Assembly: GCF_021272185.1 (NCBI RefSeq)
Contig: NZ_JAJSEC010000001.1
Location: 186,001 to 250,000 of the forward strand
DNA from: Roseivivax sp. GX 12232
GTDB taxonomy: Bacteria > Pseudomonadota > Alphaproteobacteria > Rhodobacterales > Rhodobacteraceae
Reading direction: 5' to 3'
DNA: 64,000 nt
Shown one piece after another: positions 7,625-16,013 of the stretch; the first letter of the stretch is position 1, and each line of letters begins with the position of its first letter. Both the position numbers and the translations under genes were made by a program. The notes beneath the pieces are model-generated. The model saw only the letters and a list, made by a program, of their open reading frames with translations, was not told the origin of the DNA and did not search any database.

Positions 7625-9040
7625 TCAGAAGGCTTCGAGCAGGTCGTCCATCATCCGGTTCAACGCGGCGATGACCTGCGAATTGGCCGCGAAGGCCTGT
7701 TCGATTTGCAGAAGGGTCTGGATTTCGGTGTCGACGTTCACGCCCTCGGTGGCGGAGCGCTGGTTGGCGATGGCCCGGGCGGCGGTATCGGCCGCCGCGC
7801 CCTTGCGTTCGGCGGCGCTGACCTCGGCGTTCTGGCCCGACAGGAGGTTCGCGGCATATTCCGAGACCGTCATGCTGTCGCCCAGCCCGCGCGCCGGGTC
7901 GAAGCCCTGCCGCGCGCCAAGCGCCGCGACGAAGTCGAGCACCTGCGTGCCGTCGGCGCTGTCGCCCGGGACCGCCGCCCCGACGCCGTCGCGCAGCCGC
8001 CAGAGGTCGCCGCCCTGTTCGGGGTCGACCGCGGTATTGACCGCGATGCGCCCGGCGAGCCCTTCCTGCGCGGTCGGATCGAAGGCGGAGCCGGCATCGG
8101 TGAAGAGCCCCGCCTGCCCCGGTCCGAGGCTCGCGTCGGCATCCTCGAAGGTGGTGACCATGGCGCGGGCCAGCTCGTCGAGCTGGTCGCCCATCTGCGG
8201 CAGCCGGTCGGTCAGAAGGGTGATCTCGGCGGCCAGCGCGCCGCTGGTCAGCCCGCGCCCGCCGGGGCGGCCCGGGGTGATGTCGACGCCGCCCGCGGTC
8301 AGCGTGCCGCTGGCGCGGTCGTAGTCTAAGGGATGCGCGCGGCTGCCCTCGATCAGGCTCGCGCCATTGCCGGTCATCACGTCGACCGTGCCCTCGCCGC
8401 GGCTGATGACCCGCAGGTCGACATGCTGCGAGAGCTTGTCGATCGCCATGTCGCGCTGGTCCATGAGGTCGGCGCGCTCCACCGATCCCGCGCTCGCCGA
8501 GGCGATATAGGTGTTCAGCTCGGCGATCTCGGCGGTCAGCGCGTTGACCGAGGCGACCTCGGAGCCGATCGCGGCCTCGGCCCGCGCGGTGGCGTCGCCG
8601 AGCGCCCGATGCGCGCTGTTCAGCCCCGCGACCAGGTCCTGCGCGCGGCGCAGCACGCCCGCCTGGACGTTGCGCGCGCCGGGATCGACCGTCAGCAGGT
8701 CGAGCTCGGTCTGCAGCGCCGCCACCCGGTCGGGCAGCGTGCCCGGCTCGCCCGGCGCGCCAAGCTGCGCGGTGTAGATCGATAGCCCCGAGGCCATGCG
8801 CTCGTGGTAGCTGCCCGCCGAGGTCTCGGAGCGCTGGCGCCCCTGCAGCACGCTGTCGACCTGCCGGGTGACGCCGGTGGCCCGGACGCCGTTGCCATTG
8901 GTGCCGCTGGTCAGATCGACGCCGCGGCGCACATAGCCGGGGCGGTCGGCGTTGGAGATATTGTTCGAGGTCACCTCGGCGCGGACCCCGATCGAATCGA
9001 GGCCCATCCGGCTGGCGGTCAAAGCGGAGGTAATCGTCAT
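7625..9040 (-). CDS. flgK: Flagellar hook-associated protein FlgK
   Basis: 471 residues. The N-terminus has the rod/hook family signature EVTSNNISNADRPGYVRR, the middle has the HAP1 pattern ELDLLTVDPGARNVQAGVLRRAQ (seen in parts) with IAELNTYIA, and the C-terminus ends GVNVDTEIQTLLQIEQAF followed by the terminal helix. FlgK is the first hook-filament junction protein, secreted through the flagellar export gate. Length is in the normal range for alphaproteobacteria. It lies between flgE (32 bp upstream) and flgL in one operon. Confidence 0.96.
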   Translation of the reverse strand: MTITSALTASRMGLDSIGVRAEVTSNNISNADRPGYVRRGVDLTSGTNGNGVRATGVTRQVDSVLQGRQRSETSAGSYHERMASGLSIYTAQLGAPGEPGTLPDRVAALQTELDLLTVDPGARNVQAGVLRRAQDLVAGLNSAHRALGDATARAEAAIGSEVASVNALTAEIAELNTYIASASAGSVERADLMDQRDMAIDKLSQHVDLRVISRGEGTVDVMTGNGASLIEGSRAHPLDYDRASGTLTAGGVDITPGRPGGRGLTSGALAAEITLLTDRLPQMGDQLDELARAMVTTFEDADASLGPGQAGLFTDAGSAFDPTAQEGLAGRIAVNTAVDPEQGGDLWRLRDGVGAAVPGDSADGTQVLDFVAALGARQGFDPARGLGDSMTVSEYAANLLSGQNAEVSAAERKGAAADTAARAIANQRSATEGVNVDTEIQTLLQIEQAFAANSQVIAALNRMMDDLLEAF

Positions 9041-9072
9041 GTCTCAGCGCCCCTTCAGCGCGCGGCCCGTGA

Positions 9073-10377
9073 TTAGCGTTTGATCTGCAGCGTTTCCTCG
9101 AGCATCTGGTCGGTGGTGGTCACGATCTTGGCGTTGGAGGAATAGGCCCGCTGCACCTGGATCAGGTCGGTCAGCTCCTGGGCCACGTTCACGTTGGAGG
9201 ATTCCAGCGCGAAGGCCGAGATCGGCCCGACCGCTCCGCCGCCCGAGAAGAGCAGGTTCAGAGGCCCGCTCGAGAGCGAGATCTTGTAGGTATTGCCGTC
9301 CCCGGGCGCGAGCCCGTCGGGATTGGCCACATCGGCCAGCGGGATCTGGTAGAGCGCCTTGCGCGCGCCGTTGTCGAAGACCCCGTAGACCATGCCGTCG
9401 GCATCTATGTCGGCCGAGACCAGCGTCCCGGCGCTGGCGCCGTCCGAGCTGATCGTCAGGCCGGAGTAGTCACCCGCGAACTGGGTCAGCCCGCCGTAGG
9501 CATCGGGCGCGCCGAGCGTGATCTCGACGTCCTGGGGTGTCGCCCCGGTGTCGAGCGTCACCGTCGCCGTCCCGGTGGCGGCATCGAAGGCGAAGGCGGC
9601 GGGCGCGGTCGCGAGGTTCTGCACGTTGGTGTAGCTCGCCGGCGAGCCGGCATTGGCGCCGCTGTCGTTGAAGGTCACATCCGCGCTGCCGAGGACTGCG
9701 CCCTCGTTGTCGCTGAAGGTCATGGTCCAGAGGTTCTCGGTGCCCGAGGGCGCGAAGGCGACGCTCATGCGCTCGGCCTCGCCCAAGGGCGTGAAATACT
9801 CCACCGAGGAGATGAAGGGATCGCCGGGCGTCGCGAGGCCGGTGGCCTGCGAGGGCAGGTTGGCGCGCACGTCGATGGCGCTGGTGGCCTGGCCCGCGAT
9901 GGTCTGGTCGCCGATGTTCACCGTCTCGAGGTCGGAGTAGGAATTGGTGTCCACCGCGCCGATGGCGCCGCTCTCGTCGACCGGGAAGCCGGCGAGGTAG
10001 TAGCCCGCGGCGTTGACAAGGTTGCCCTCGTCGTCGGGCGAGAAGCTGCCCGCGCGGGTCAGCGCGTAGTTGGCCTGGTTGGCCTCGTCGGCGTTCTCGG
10101 AGACCACAAAGAAGCCCGAGCCCTCGATCGCGAGGTCGGTGGCGCTGGTGGTGCCGCGCACCGCGCCGGTGGTCGAGATGTCGTGCCGCTGCTCGGCCCG
10201 GACGCCCGCGCCCTCGGCGGTCTGGTCCGAGCCCACCGTCTCGGAGACCATGGAGGAGAAGCTGCGCTTGTAGCCGTCGGTGCTGGCGTTGGCGATGTTG
10301 TTCGAGATGTCGCCGACGCGCTCGGCATTGGCATTCAGCCCGCTCACGCCGATCTGCATGGATTGCGAAATGCTCAT
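9073..10377 (-). CDS. flgE: Flagellar hook protein FlgE
   Basis: 434 residues from ATG 10,377, with an AAGGGAC ribosome-binding site upstream. N-terminal SGLNANAERVGDISNNIANAS is the rod/hook signature, ATDLAIEGSGFFVV is the FlgE/F/G core, and the C-terminus ends with QELTDLIQVQRAYSSNAKI followed by a coiled coil. The large central domain (about residues 150-350) is the variable hook surface. It forms the universal joint outside the cell. Two TTATTCTT-like boxes at 10,483-10,502, about 105 bp upstream, are probably its promoter control. A 14-residue longer GTG/TTG start is possible but unlikely. Confidence 0.95.
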   Translation of the reverse strand: MSISQSMQIGVSGLNANAERVGDISNNIANASTDGYKRSFSSMVSETVGSDQTAEGAGVRAEQRHDISTTGAVRGTTSATDLAIEGSGFFVVSENADEANQANYALTRAGSFSPDDEGNLVNAAGYYLAGFPVDESGAIGAVDTNSYSDLETVNIGDQTIAGQATSAIDVRANLPSQATGLATPGDPFISSVEYFTPLGEAERMSVAFAPSGTENLWTMTFSDNEGAVLGSADVTFNDSGANAGSPASYTNVQNLATAPAAFAFDAATGTATVTLDTGATPQDVEITLGAPDAYGGLTQFAGDYSGLTISSDGASAGTLVSADIDADGMVYGVFDNGARKALYQIPLADVANPDGLAPGDGNTYKISLSSGPLNLLFSGGGAVGPISAFALESSNVNVAQELTDLIQVQRAYSSNAKIVTTTDQMLEETLQIKR

Positions 10378-10482
10378 CTGTCTGTCCCTTCTGCTTGTGC
10401 GGCCTTGCCCGGCAAACAAGCTTTTGCGGCATATTCCATGATATTGTCCGGCACAGTTTCGGGCGGGTTAAAGAAAACGGGA

Positions 10483-10502
10483 TTTATTCTTCTTATCCTT
10501 GG
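10483..10502. promoter_or_regulatory. TTATTCTT tandem box upstream of flgE
   Basis: TTTATTCTTC followed directly by TTATCCTTGG gives two copies of TTAT(T/C)CTT offset by 9 bp. The site sits in the 130-bp gap between flgE and the periplasmic helical-repeat gene and most likely serves minus-strand flgE-flgK-flgL. It resembles the boxes at 5727-5771. Confidence 0.5.
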
Positions 10503-10508
10503 AAGGAC

Positions 10509-12299
10509 TCACCCGCCGGTGTCGCCCTCGTCCCGGCCCTCGCCGATGGCGGCCTCGATCACGCCCCGGCGCAGCGGGAAGATGTCGGGCCGTTGGCGCC
10601 CGAGCCGCGCGGCGATGGCGGCCCAGCCCGGCGCCTCGTCGAGCCGCGGCAGCGCCTCGGCCAGCTCGCGCACCCGCTCGGCCTGGCCCGCGCGATGGGC
10701 GGCCAGCAGCATATGCGCGGCCAGCGCGGGCGGCATGGCAGCCCCCTCCCCGGCCCAGACGTCCTCATAGGCGGCGAGCGCGGCGGTCCAGTCACCTTGG
10801 GCAAAGAGCGCCTCGGCGCGCTGGCGCAGGTAGTCGCGGGCGGGATCCTCGGGCGCCTCGTCCAGAAGCTCCCGGTCGCGGCCGGTGGCGGCATAGACAT
10901 CGGTGCGCAGGGCGGCGAGCCGTGTCGCGATCTCGGGATCGGGCACCAGCAGCGGGCCGCGCGTCACCTCGACCGCAAGCGCGTATTGCCCCCCGGCAAA
11001 AAGCGCCTCGGCGCGCTTCAGCCGCAGCCGGTCGCGCATGGCCTCGGTCTCGGAGAAAAGCCCCAGGTCCTGGCCCACCGCCAGGAACTCGGCGGTCTCG
11101 AGGTATTCCCGCGCCGCGAGCCCGGTGATGCCATTGGCGAGCATGTGGTCGGCGAAGGCTTCGGCGCGCTCGGCAAAGCCGGGCTCCATGCGGTAGTCGG
11201 CGGCGATGCGCGCGTGGCCCCGGACGAAATCGGCGATGGCCAGGTCGCCCGCCAGCCCGTGGGCGTAGAAGGCATCCATCTGCGCCTCCGCCAGCGTCGC
11301 GGCCTTCTGGGCATAAAGCGTCTCGGGATAGCTGTGGCCGATGGCGTTCAGCACCTCGAGTGCCGCGATCCGGTGGCTGAGGGCGATCTCGGCCTCGGCC
11401 AGCGCCATGAGCGTGCGCGCGCCAAGGGGCCCGCGGGTCCAGCGCCAGCGCGCCTGGCGCAGGAGCGTCAGCCGCTCGCGCGGGGCCAGCGCCTCGGTGC
11501 GGACCGCCAGCGAGATGATCGCCAGCCGGCCCTTGTGCGCCCAGGCATCCGAGCCGCGCGCGGCGCGCAGGTAGCTGTCGAAGGCGGCGACCTCCTCGCC
11601 CCCGCGCTCGGCCGCCCGGCCCAGCAGGTAGTGGAAGGCGGCGCTGTCGCCAAGCGCGGAATGCGCCAGCATGCGCGCGGCCAGCGCATGGCCGATCTCC
11701 CAGTAGTCGGATTCCACCGCCGCTTCGAGCAGCACCGGCAGGGTGACCTCGAGGATGCGGTCGGGCAGCGCCCCGGCGGCCTCCTCGGCCTCGAGCATGG
11801 CCAGCTCGCTGAGCCGCGCCCCGCCCGAGACGGCGACCATGGCGCGCAGATGCGGCGCGGCGGGCCAGTCGGGATGCGACAGGAGCGGATCGCTCTGGCC
11901 GAGGCTGTCGGCCCGGCCGGTGAGGATGCGCTGCAGAAGCGCCAGCGCGGCGACGCGGGGCGCCTCCTCGGCGGGCAGCCCCTCGGCCTGGGCGCGGGCC
12001 AGGAAGGAGCCCGCCTCGTAGCCCAGGCCGCGGGCGACGTGGAACTCGGCCAGGTCGAGAAGCGGCGGCCCCAGCGCGTCGGGCGCGGCGGTCCCTAGCG
12101 CGTCGAGCAGGGCCAGCCGGCGCGCGACGAAATCACCCCGCGCCTGGGCCTTCAGACGCAGCTCGGGCGCCGCCAGGGGCGCGGCCTCGCGGGGCGGCAC
12201 GCCGCCGCCCTCGGGCACATCGGCCAGGGCCGCGCCGGGCGCCCCGAGGGCCAGCGCCGTCACAAGCACCGGGATGCAAGGTTTGAATGCCAAGCGCAT
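10509..12299 (-). CDS. Periplasmic alpha-helical repeat protein in the flagellar cluster (MotC-like position)
   Basis: 596 residues with a signal peptide (MRLAFKPCIPVLVTALALG, cleavage near ALA-DV at about residue 27). The rest is a continuous array of paired helices rich in Ala, Leu and Arg, with TPR-like spacing (for example AFHYLLGRAAERGGEEVAAF and RAEALFAQGDWTAALAAYED). I do not recognise a specific family. Rhizobial flagellar clusters encode MotC, a periplasmic motility protein that interacts with MotB, and a MotC-like role is one possibility given location and topology. It is transcribed divergently from flgF across a region containing TTCTTG boxes, so it is likely co-regulated with the flagellar genes. 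Confidence 0.6.
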   Translation of the reverse strand: MRLAFKPCIPVLVTALALGAPGAALADVPEGGGVPPREAAPLAAPELRLKAQARGDFVARRLALLDALGTAAPDALGPPLLDLAEFHVARGLGYEAGSFLARAQAEGLPAEEAPRVAALALLQRILTGRADSLGQSDPLLSHPDWPAAPHLRAMVAVSGGARLSELAMLEAEEAAGALPDRILEVTLPVLLEAAVESDYWEIGHALAARMLAHSALGDSAAFHYLLGRAAERGGEEVAAFDSYLRAARGSDAWAHKGRLAIISLAVRTEALAPRERLTLLRQARWRWTRGPLGARTLMALAEAEIALSHRIAALEVLNAIGHSYPETLYAQKAATLAEAQMDAFYAHGLAGDLAIADFVRGHARIAADYRMEPGFAERAEAFADHMLANGITGLAAREYLETAEFLAVGQDLGLFSETEAMRDRLRLKRAEALFAGGQYALAVEVTRGPLLVPDPEIATRLAALRTDVYAATGRDRELLDEAPEDPARDYLRQRAEALFAQGDWTAALAAYEDVWAGEGAAMPPALAAHMLLAAHRAGQAERVRELAEALPRLDEAPGWAAIAARLGRQRPDIFPLRRGVIEAAIGEGRDEGDTGG

Positions 12300-12331
12300 A
12301 ATCTCTTCTTGCTTTTGCAGCTAAAATCACC

Positions 12332-12358
12332 TTATTTCTTGACTTGAGCAAGAATAAA
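12332..12358. promoter_or_regulatory. Inverted TTCTTG boxes in the divergent flgF promoter region
   Basis: TTATTTCTTG (12,332-12,341) and CAAGAATAAA (12,349-12,358) face each other across 7 bp, in the 80-bp gap between the periplasmic repeat protein (minus) and flgF (plus). CAAGAATAAA is identical to the left copy at 5727-5736. A site in this position could control both genes. Confidence 0.55.
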
Positions 12359-12380
12359 ATCACCAAACCGGTGTTATTAC

Positions 12381-13124
12381 ATGGATAGTGCGTCCTATAT
12401 CCCGATCTCCCTGGTCTCCGCCCTGCAGCGGGATCTGGACGTGACCGCCAACAATATCGCCAATGCCGATACCGTCGGGTTCAAGCGCGAGCGGGTGGCC
12501 TTCGAGAGCTACCTGCACGAGGACACCGGCGACATGGAAGACGTGCATTTCGTCGTCGACGGCGGCTCCTACCTCGACAACAGCCAGGGCCGGCTGCAGG
12601 CCACCGGCAACCCGCTCGACATCGCGCTCGAGGGCGAGGGCTGGTTCGCCTTCGAGACCCGCGAGGGCGGCGTAGCCTACGGCCGCGACGGGCGGCTCAC
12701 GCTCGACAACCAGGGCACGCTGGTCACCATCGACGGGGCGCAGATCCTCGACGTGGGCGGCGCGGCGATCAACCTCGCGCCCGAGGCCGTGGCCGGGCTG
12801 CAGATCGCCGAGGACGGCACCATGTCCGGCCCCGACGGCGCGGCGCTCGGCCAGATCGGCGTCTTCCGCATCGACGACCTGCAGGCCTACGAGCGCGCCG
12901 GGTCGGGGCTGTTCCGTGCCCCGCCGGGCGGCGGCGTGGCGCCTGAGCTCGATGACAGCAGCGTCCTGATCCAGGGCGCGGTCGAGGGCAGCAACGTGCA
13001 GGCCATCACCGAGATCACCCGGCTGATGGAAATCCAGAAAGCCTATGAACGCGCGCAGACGGTCAGTCAAAGCGCCGACGATCTGCGGCAGGACGCGCTG
13101 AGCCGCCTGTCGCGGCCAGCCTGA
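12381..13124 (+). CDS. flgF: Flagellar proximal rod protein FlgF
   Basis: 247 residues. VSALQRDLDVTANNIANAD is the rod signature, NPLDIALEGEGWFAFETREG the FlgF/G core, and the end GSNVQAITEITRLMEIQKAYERAQ the C-terminal helix. Compared with FlgG it is shorter in the middle, as expected for FlgF. It is a rod subunit crossing the periplasm. No strong Shine-Dalgarno precedes ATG 12,381, but the MDSASYIPISL start fits the family. First gene of the plus-strand flgF-G-A-H operon, with TTCTTG boxes just upstream. Confidence 0.94.
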   Translation: MDSASYIPISLVSALQRDLDVTANNIANADTVGFKRERVAFESYLHEDTGDMEDVHFVVDGGSYLDNSQGRLQATGNPLDIALEGEGWFAFETREGGVAYGRDGRLTLDNQGTLVTIDGAQILDVGGAAINLAPEAVAGLQIAEDGTMSGPDGAALGQIGVFRIDDLQAYERAGSGLFRAPPGGGVAPELDDSSVLIQGAVEGSNVQAITEITRLMEIQKAYERAQTVSQSADDLRQDALSRLSRPA

Positions 13125-13135
13125 AGGGGGACGGC

Positions 13136-13921
13136 ATGAAGGCACTCGGTATCGCAGCGACGGGGATGCTGGCACAGCAGACCAATGTGGACGTGATCTC
13201 CAACAATATCGCCAACGCCAATACCACCGGCTACAAGACCCGCCGCGCGGCGTTCCAGGACCTGATCTACGAGAACCGCCAGCGCGAGGGCACCCAGACC
13301 TCGGAAGAGGGCACCGCCCGGCCGACCGGCGTCGACATCGGCCTGGGCGTGCGCACCGCGGGTGTGGCCCGGCTGACCACCCAGGGCGGGCTCGCCCAGA
13401 CCGAGAACCAGACCGACCTGGCGATCGACGGGCGCGGCTATTTCACCGTGCAGATGCCCAACGGCGAGCAGGCCTATACCCGCGACGGCTCCTTCCAGAT
13501 CTCGCCCGAGGGGCAGCTGGTGACCCTGCAAGGCTTCGAGGTCGACCCCGGCGTGGTCCTGCCCGAGAACACCGTGCAGCTCGACATCGCCGAGGACGGC
13601 ACCGTGCGCGCCTTCGTCGAGAACGACCCGGTGCCGGTCGAGCTCGGCCAGCTCACCCTGACGACCTTCGTCAACGAAAGCGGCCTCAGGGCCTTGGGGA
13701 ACAACCTCCTGCAGGCGACCGAGGCCTCGGGCGATCCGCTGCCCGCCAACCCCGGCGACCCGGGGCTCGGGGTGGTGCGCCAGGGCTACCTGGAGAACTC
13801 CAACGTCAACATCATCAAGGAGATCACCGACCTGATCTCGGCCCAGCGGGCCTATGAGATGAACTCCAAGTCGATCGAGACGGCCGACCAGATGATGTCG
13901 ACCGCGAACCAGGTCAAATGA
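13136..13921 (+). CDS. flgG: Flagellar distal rod protein FlgG
   Basis: 261 residues, the standard FlgG length. MKALGIAATGMLAQQTNVDVISNNIANANTTGYK (seen in parts) and the C-terminus VNIIKEITDLISAQRAYEMNSKSI are highly diagnostic. NQTDLAIDGRGYFTV is the FlgE/F/G core. It forms the distal rod. An AAGGGGG Shine-Dalgarno precedes ATG 13,136, and the stop overlaps the flgA start by 4 bp (ATGA). Confidence 0.98.
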   Translation: MKALGIAATGMLAQQTNVDVISNNIANANTTGYKTRRAAFQDLIYENRQREGTQTSEEGTARPTGVDIGLGVRTAGVARLTTQGGLAQTENQTDLAIDGRGYFTVQMPNGEQAYTRDGSFQISPEGQLVTLQGFEVDPGVVLPENTVQLDIAEDGTVRAFVENDPVPVELGQLTLTTFVNESGLRALGNNLLQATEASGDPLPANPGDPGLGVVRQGYLENSNVNIIKEITDLISAQRAYEMNSKSIETADQMMSTANQVK

Positions 13922-14586
13922 TCCCCCGCGCGCTCCTGACCCTGGCCGCGGCGGCGCTGACCGCCCTGCCCGGCGCGCTGCGCGCCGAGGCCGTGGCCGC
14001 CCTGGTCGAGGAACAGGCGCGCATCCACCTGGGCGAGGCGCTGCCCGCAGAGGCCGAGCTGACCGTCACCATGACCACCGCCCCCATCGAGGAGGCGATG
14101 CTGCTTTCGGCCTTCTGGATCGACCGCAAGTCGGGCCAGTTCCTGGCCAATGCGCTGACCGAGGGCGGCGAGGAGGTGCGGCTGGGCGGCTATGCCATCG
14201 CCACCGTGCCCGTGGCCGTGCCGGTGCGGCAGATCCTGCCCGGCGAGATCCTGACCGAGGCCGACCTGCGGGTCATCTCCCTGCCCCGCGCGCGGGTCGG
14301 CAGCTTCGCCCTGACCGACCGCGACAAGCTCATCGGCATGGAGGTGCGCAGCCTTCTGACCACCGGCCGCGCAGTCATGGCCCAGGCGGTGCAGGAGCCC
14401 CTGGTGATCCGCCGCGGCCAAAGCGTGGCGATCCGGCTCAACGACGGGCGGCTGGTGCTTTCCGCCCCCGGCCGCGCCCTGCGCGACGCCCATGCGGGCG
14501 AAGAGATCAAGGTGGTGAACACCGTGAGCAACACGACCGTCACCGGTTACGCCACCAAGAACGGCGATGTGGAGATCCTGAGATGA
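13918..14586 (+). CDS. flgA: Flagellar P-ring assembly chaperone FlgA
   Basis: 222 residues with an N-terminal signal peptide (MIPRALLTLAAAALTALPG, cleaved near LRA-EA). The C-terminal SAF-type domain (ILPGEILTEADLRVISLP, then GRAVMAQAVQEPLVIRRGQSV) and the final KVVNTVSNTTVTGYATKNGDVEI are typical of FlgA. It chaperones FlgI in the periplasm during P-ring assembly. Coupled by ATGA overlaps to flgG upstream and flgH downstream. Confidence 0.93.
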   Translation: MIPRALLTLAAAALTALPGALRAEAVAALVEEQARIHLGEALPAEAELTVTMTTAPIEEAMLLSAFWIDRKSGQFLANALTEGGEEVRLGGYAIATVPVAVPVRQILPGEILTEADLRVISLPRARVGSFALTDRDKLIGMEVRSLLTTGRAVMAQAVQEPLVIRRGQSVAIRLNDGRLVLSAPGRALRDAHAGEEIKVVNTVSNTTVTGYATKNGDVEILR

Positions 14587-15338
14587 CGTTTTCCCCGCGG
14601 CTGACCGCGCCTCTCGCGGCGCTGAGCCTGCTCTCCGCCTGCAGCGGCGGACCGCTCGACATGGACCCGCAGCCCTCGCAGGTGGGCACCGGGGCCCAGG
14701 GCGCCGAGACCGTGGCCGTGCCGATGCCCCCGCCCGAGATCCAGGCCCCGGCGCTGCGCGCCGAGCGGGCCTCGCTCTGGGAGGCCGGCAGCGGCGGCTT
14801 CTTCGCCGATCAGCGCGCCGAGAAGGTCGGCGACCTGCTGACCATCGTGATCGAGATCGACGACAACGCCCGGCTGAAGAACGAGACCAGCCGCAGCCGC
14901 GACGGCAAGACCAACTTCGGCACGCCCTCGCTCTTCGGCTTCGGCAAGCAGCTCGGCAGCCTTTTGGGCGACGAGGAAGCCGCCGAGGACCTCGAACAGG
15001 CCGATATCGTCGCTGTGAGCGGCGGGCAGGAGGTCTCCGGCTCGGGCGAGATCGACCGCAACGAGCGCATCAACCTGCGGGTCGCGGCGCTGGTGGTGCA
15101 GCAGCTGCCGAACGGCAACCTGGTGGTCGCCGGGCGCCAGGAGGTGAAGGTGAACCAGGAGCTGCGCGACCTGCGCGTCTCGGGCATCATCCGCCCCGCC
15201 GACATCCAGCGCGACAACTCCATCTCCTACGACAAGATCGCCGAGGCGCGGGTCACCTACGGGGGCCAGGGGCAGCTCTCGAAGCAGCAGCGCATCGGCT
15301 ACGGCGAAGGGCTGATGGACGTAATATTGCCTTATTAA
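14583..15338 (+). CDS. flgH: Flagellar L-ring lipoprotein FlgH
   Basis: 251 residues. A lipobox LLSAC gives an acylated Cys at about residue 20. Diagnostic FlgH segments are SLWEAGSGGFFADQRAEKVGDLLTIV (seen in parts), VSGSGEIDRNERINLRV, LPNGNLVVAGRQEVKVNQE and the end LSKQQRIGYGEGLMDVILPY. It forms the outer-membrane L ring. The 4-bp overlap with flgA indicates translational coupling. An inverted repeat at 15,380-15,413 follows. Confidence 0.97.
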   Translation: MTFSPRLTAPLAALSLLSACSGGPLDMDPQPSQVGTGAQGAETVAVPMPPPEIQAPALRAERASLWEAGSGGFFADQRAEKVGDLLTIVIEIDDNARLKNETSRSRDGKTNFGTPSLFGFGKQLGSLLGDEEAAEDLEQADIVAVSGGQEVSGSGEIDRNERINLRVAALVVQQLPNGNLVVAGRQEVKVNQELRDLRVSGIIRPADIQRDNSISYDKIAEARVTYGGQGQLSKQQRIGYGEGLMDVILPY

Positions 15339-15379
15339 GCCTCAGGTCTTTCCCCGTTTTCGACACGGTTCGCTGACAT

Positions 15380-15413
15380 CTCTTGGCTCTGAGTTGACCA
15401 CCCGAGCCAAGAG
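15380..15413 (+). promoter_or_regulatory. Perfect 10-bp inverted repeat just upstream of the fliL-like gene
   Basis: CTCTTGGCTC (15,380-15,389) pairs exactly with GAGCCAAGAG (15,404-15,413) around a 14-base loop, ending six bases before ATG 15,420. The right arm contains the only purine-rich ribosome-binding stretch (AAGAGAG), so folding would occlude it. It may be a translational control hairpin or a protein operator. There is no U-run, so a terminator for flgH is unlikely. Confidence 0.55.
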
Positions 15414-15419
15414 AGCCCC

Positions 15420-16010
15420 ATGCCCAGCCTGTCGAAAATCCTTACCGGACTGTCCGTCGCCGCGGTTACGGCCGGTTTCGGGGGCGGATTCGCGCTGGCC
15501 TCGCTCTCGGGCACCGAAGGCGCCGTCGCCGGCATGACCGAGGCCGCGCCCGAGACCCGCGCCGCGAAGGCGGTGACCCAGGCCAAGGCCGAGCCGGTCT
15601 CGATGCAGCAGGTGAAGATGGAGCGCGCCGCCAAGGAGGCCATGGCCGCCGGCGAGCTTGAACGCGAGGGCGAGCGCACGGTCGCCATCGACCGCATCGT
15701 CTTCCTGGGCCGGATGACCATTCCCGTCGATCTTGTGGATGCCACCGCCTATATCGTCACCGACCTCGGGCTGGCCATGCCCGACGCCGCCGCCGCCTCG
15801 GAGCTGCGCACCGTCGCCTCGGGCATCCGGCTGCGCGACACCGTGCTGGCCGAGCTGCGCACCGCCGCCACCGGCAAGGCGCTGCGCGACATGCCGGTCG
15901 ACACCGAGGCGCTTTCGGCCCGGCTCAAGTCCGCGCTCGAGATGCAGGTCGGCACCATCGACGAGATGCTGCTTCTGTCCTTCTTCGTGACCGAGGTCCC
16001 GCGGGTCTGA
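15420..16010 (+). CDS. fliL: FliL-like flagellar basal-body-associated protein
   Basis: 196 residues. One N-terminal hydrophobic segment (about residues 8-30), then an Ala/Glu-rich linker, then a domain with IRLRDTVLAELRTAATGKALRD, LSARLKSALE and terminal LLLSFFVTEVPRV. This follows the FliL C-terminal pattern (LRD...L...L, then LK-LN...V..V.FT.F). FliL is an inner-membrane protein with a periplasmic domain that supports the stator. The family is very divergent, so the assignment rests on topology, length and context. It converges on flgD with a 3-bp gap, so there is no room for a terminator between them. Confidence 0.65.
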   Translation: MPSLSKILTGLSVAAVTAGFGGGFALASLSGTEGAVAGMTEAAPETRAAKAVTQAKAEPVSMQQVKMERAAKEAMAAGELEREGERTVAIDRIVFLGRMTIPVDLVDATAYIVTDLGLAMPDAAAASELRTVASGIRLRDTVLAELRTAATGKALRDMPVDTEALSARLKSALEMQVGTIDEMLLLSFFVTEVPRV

Positions 16011-16013
16011 GCC

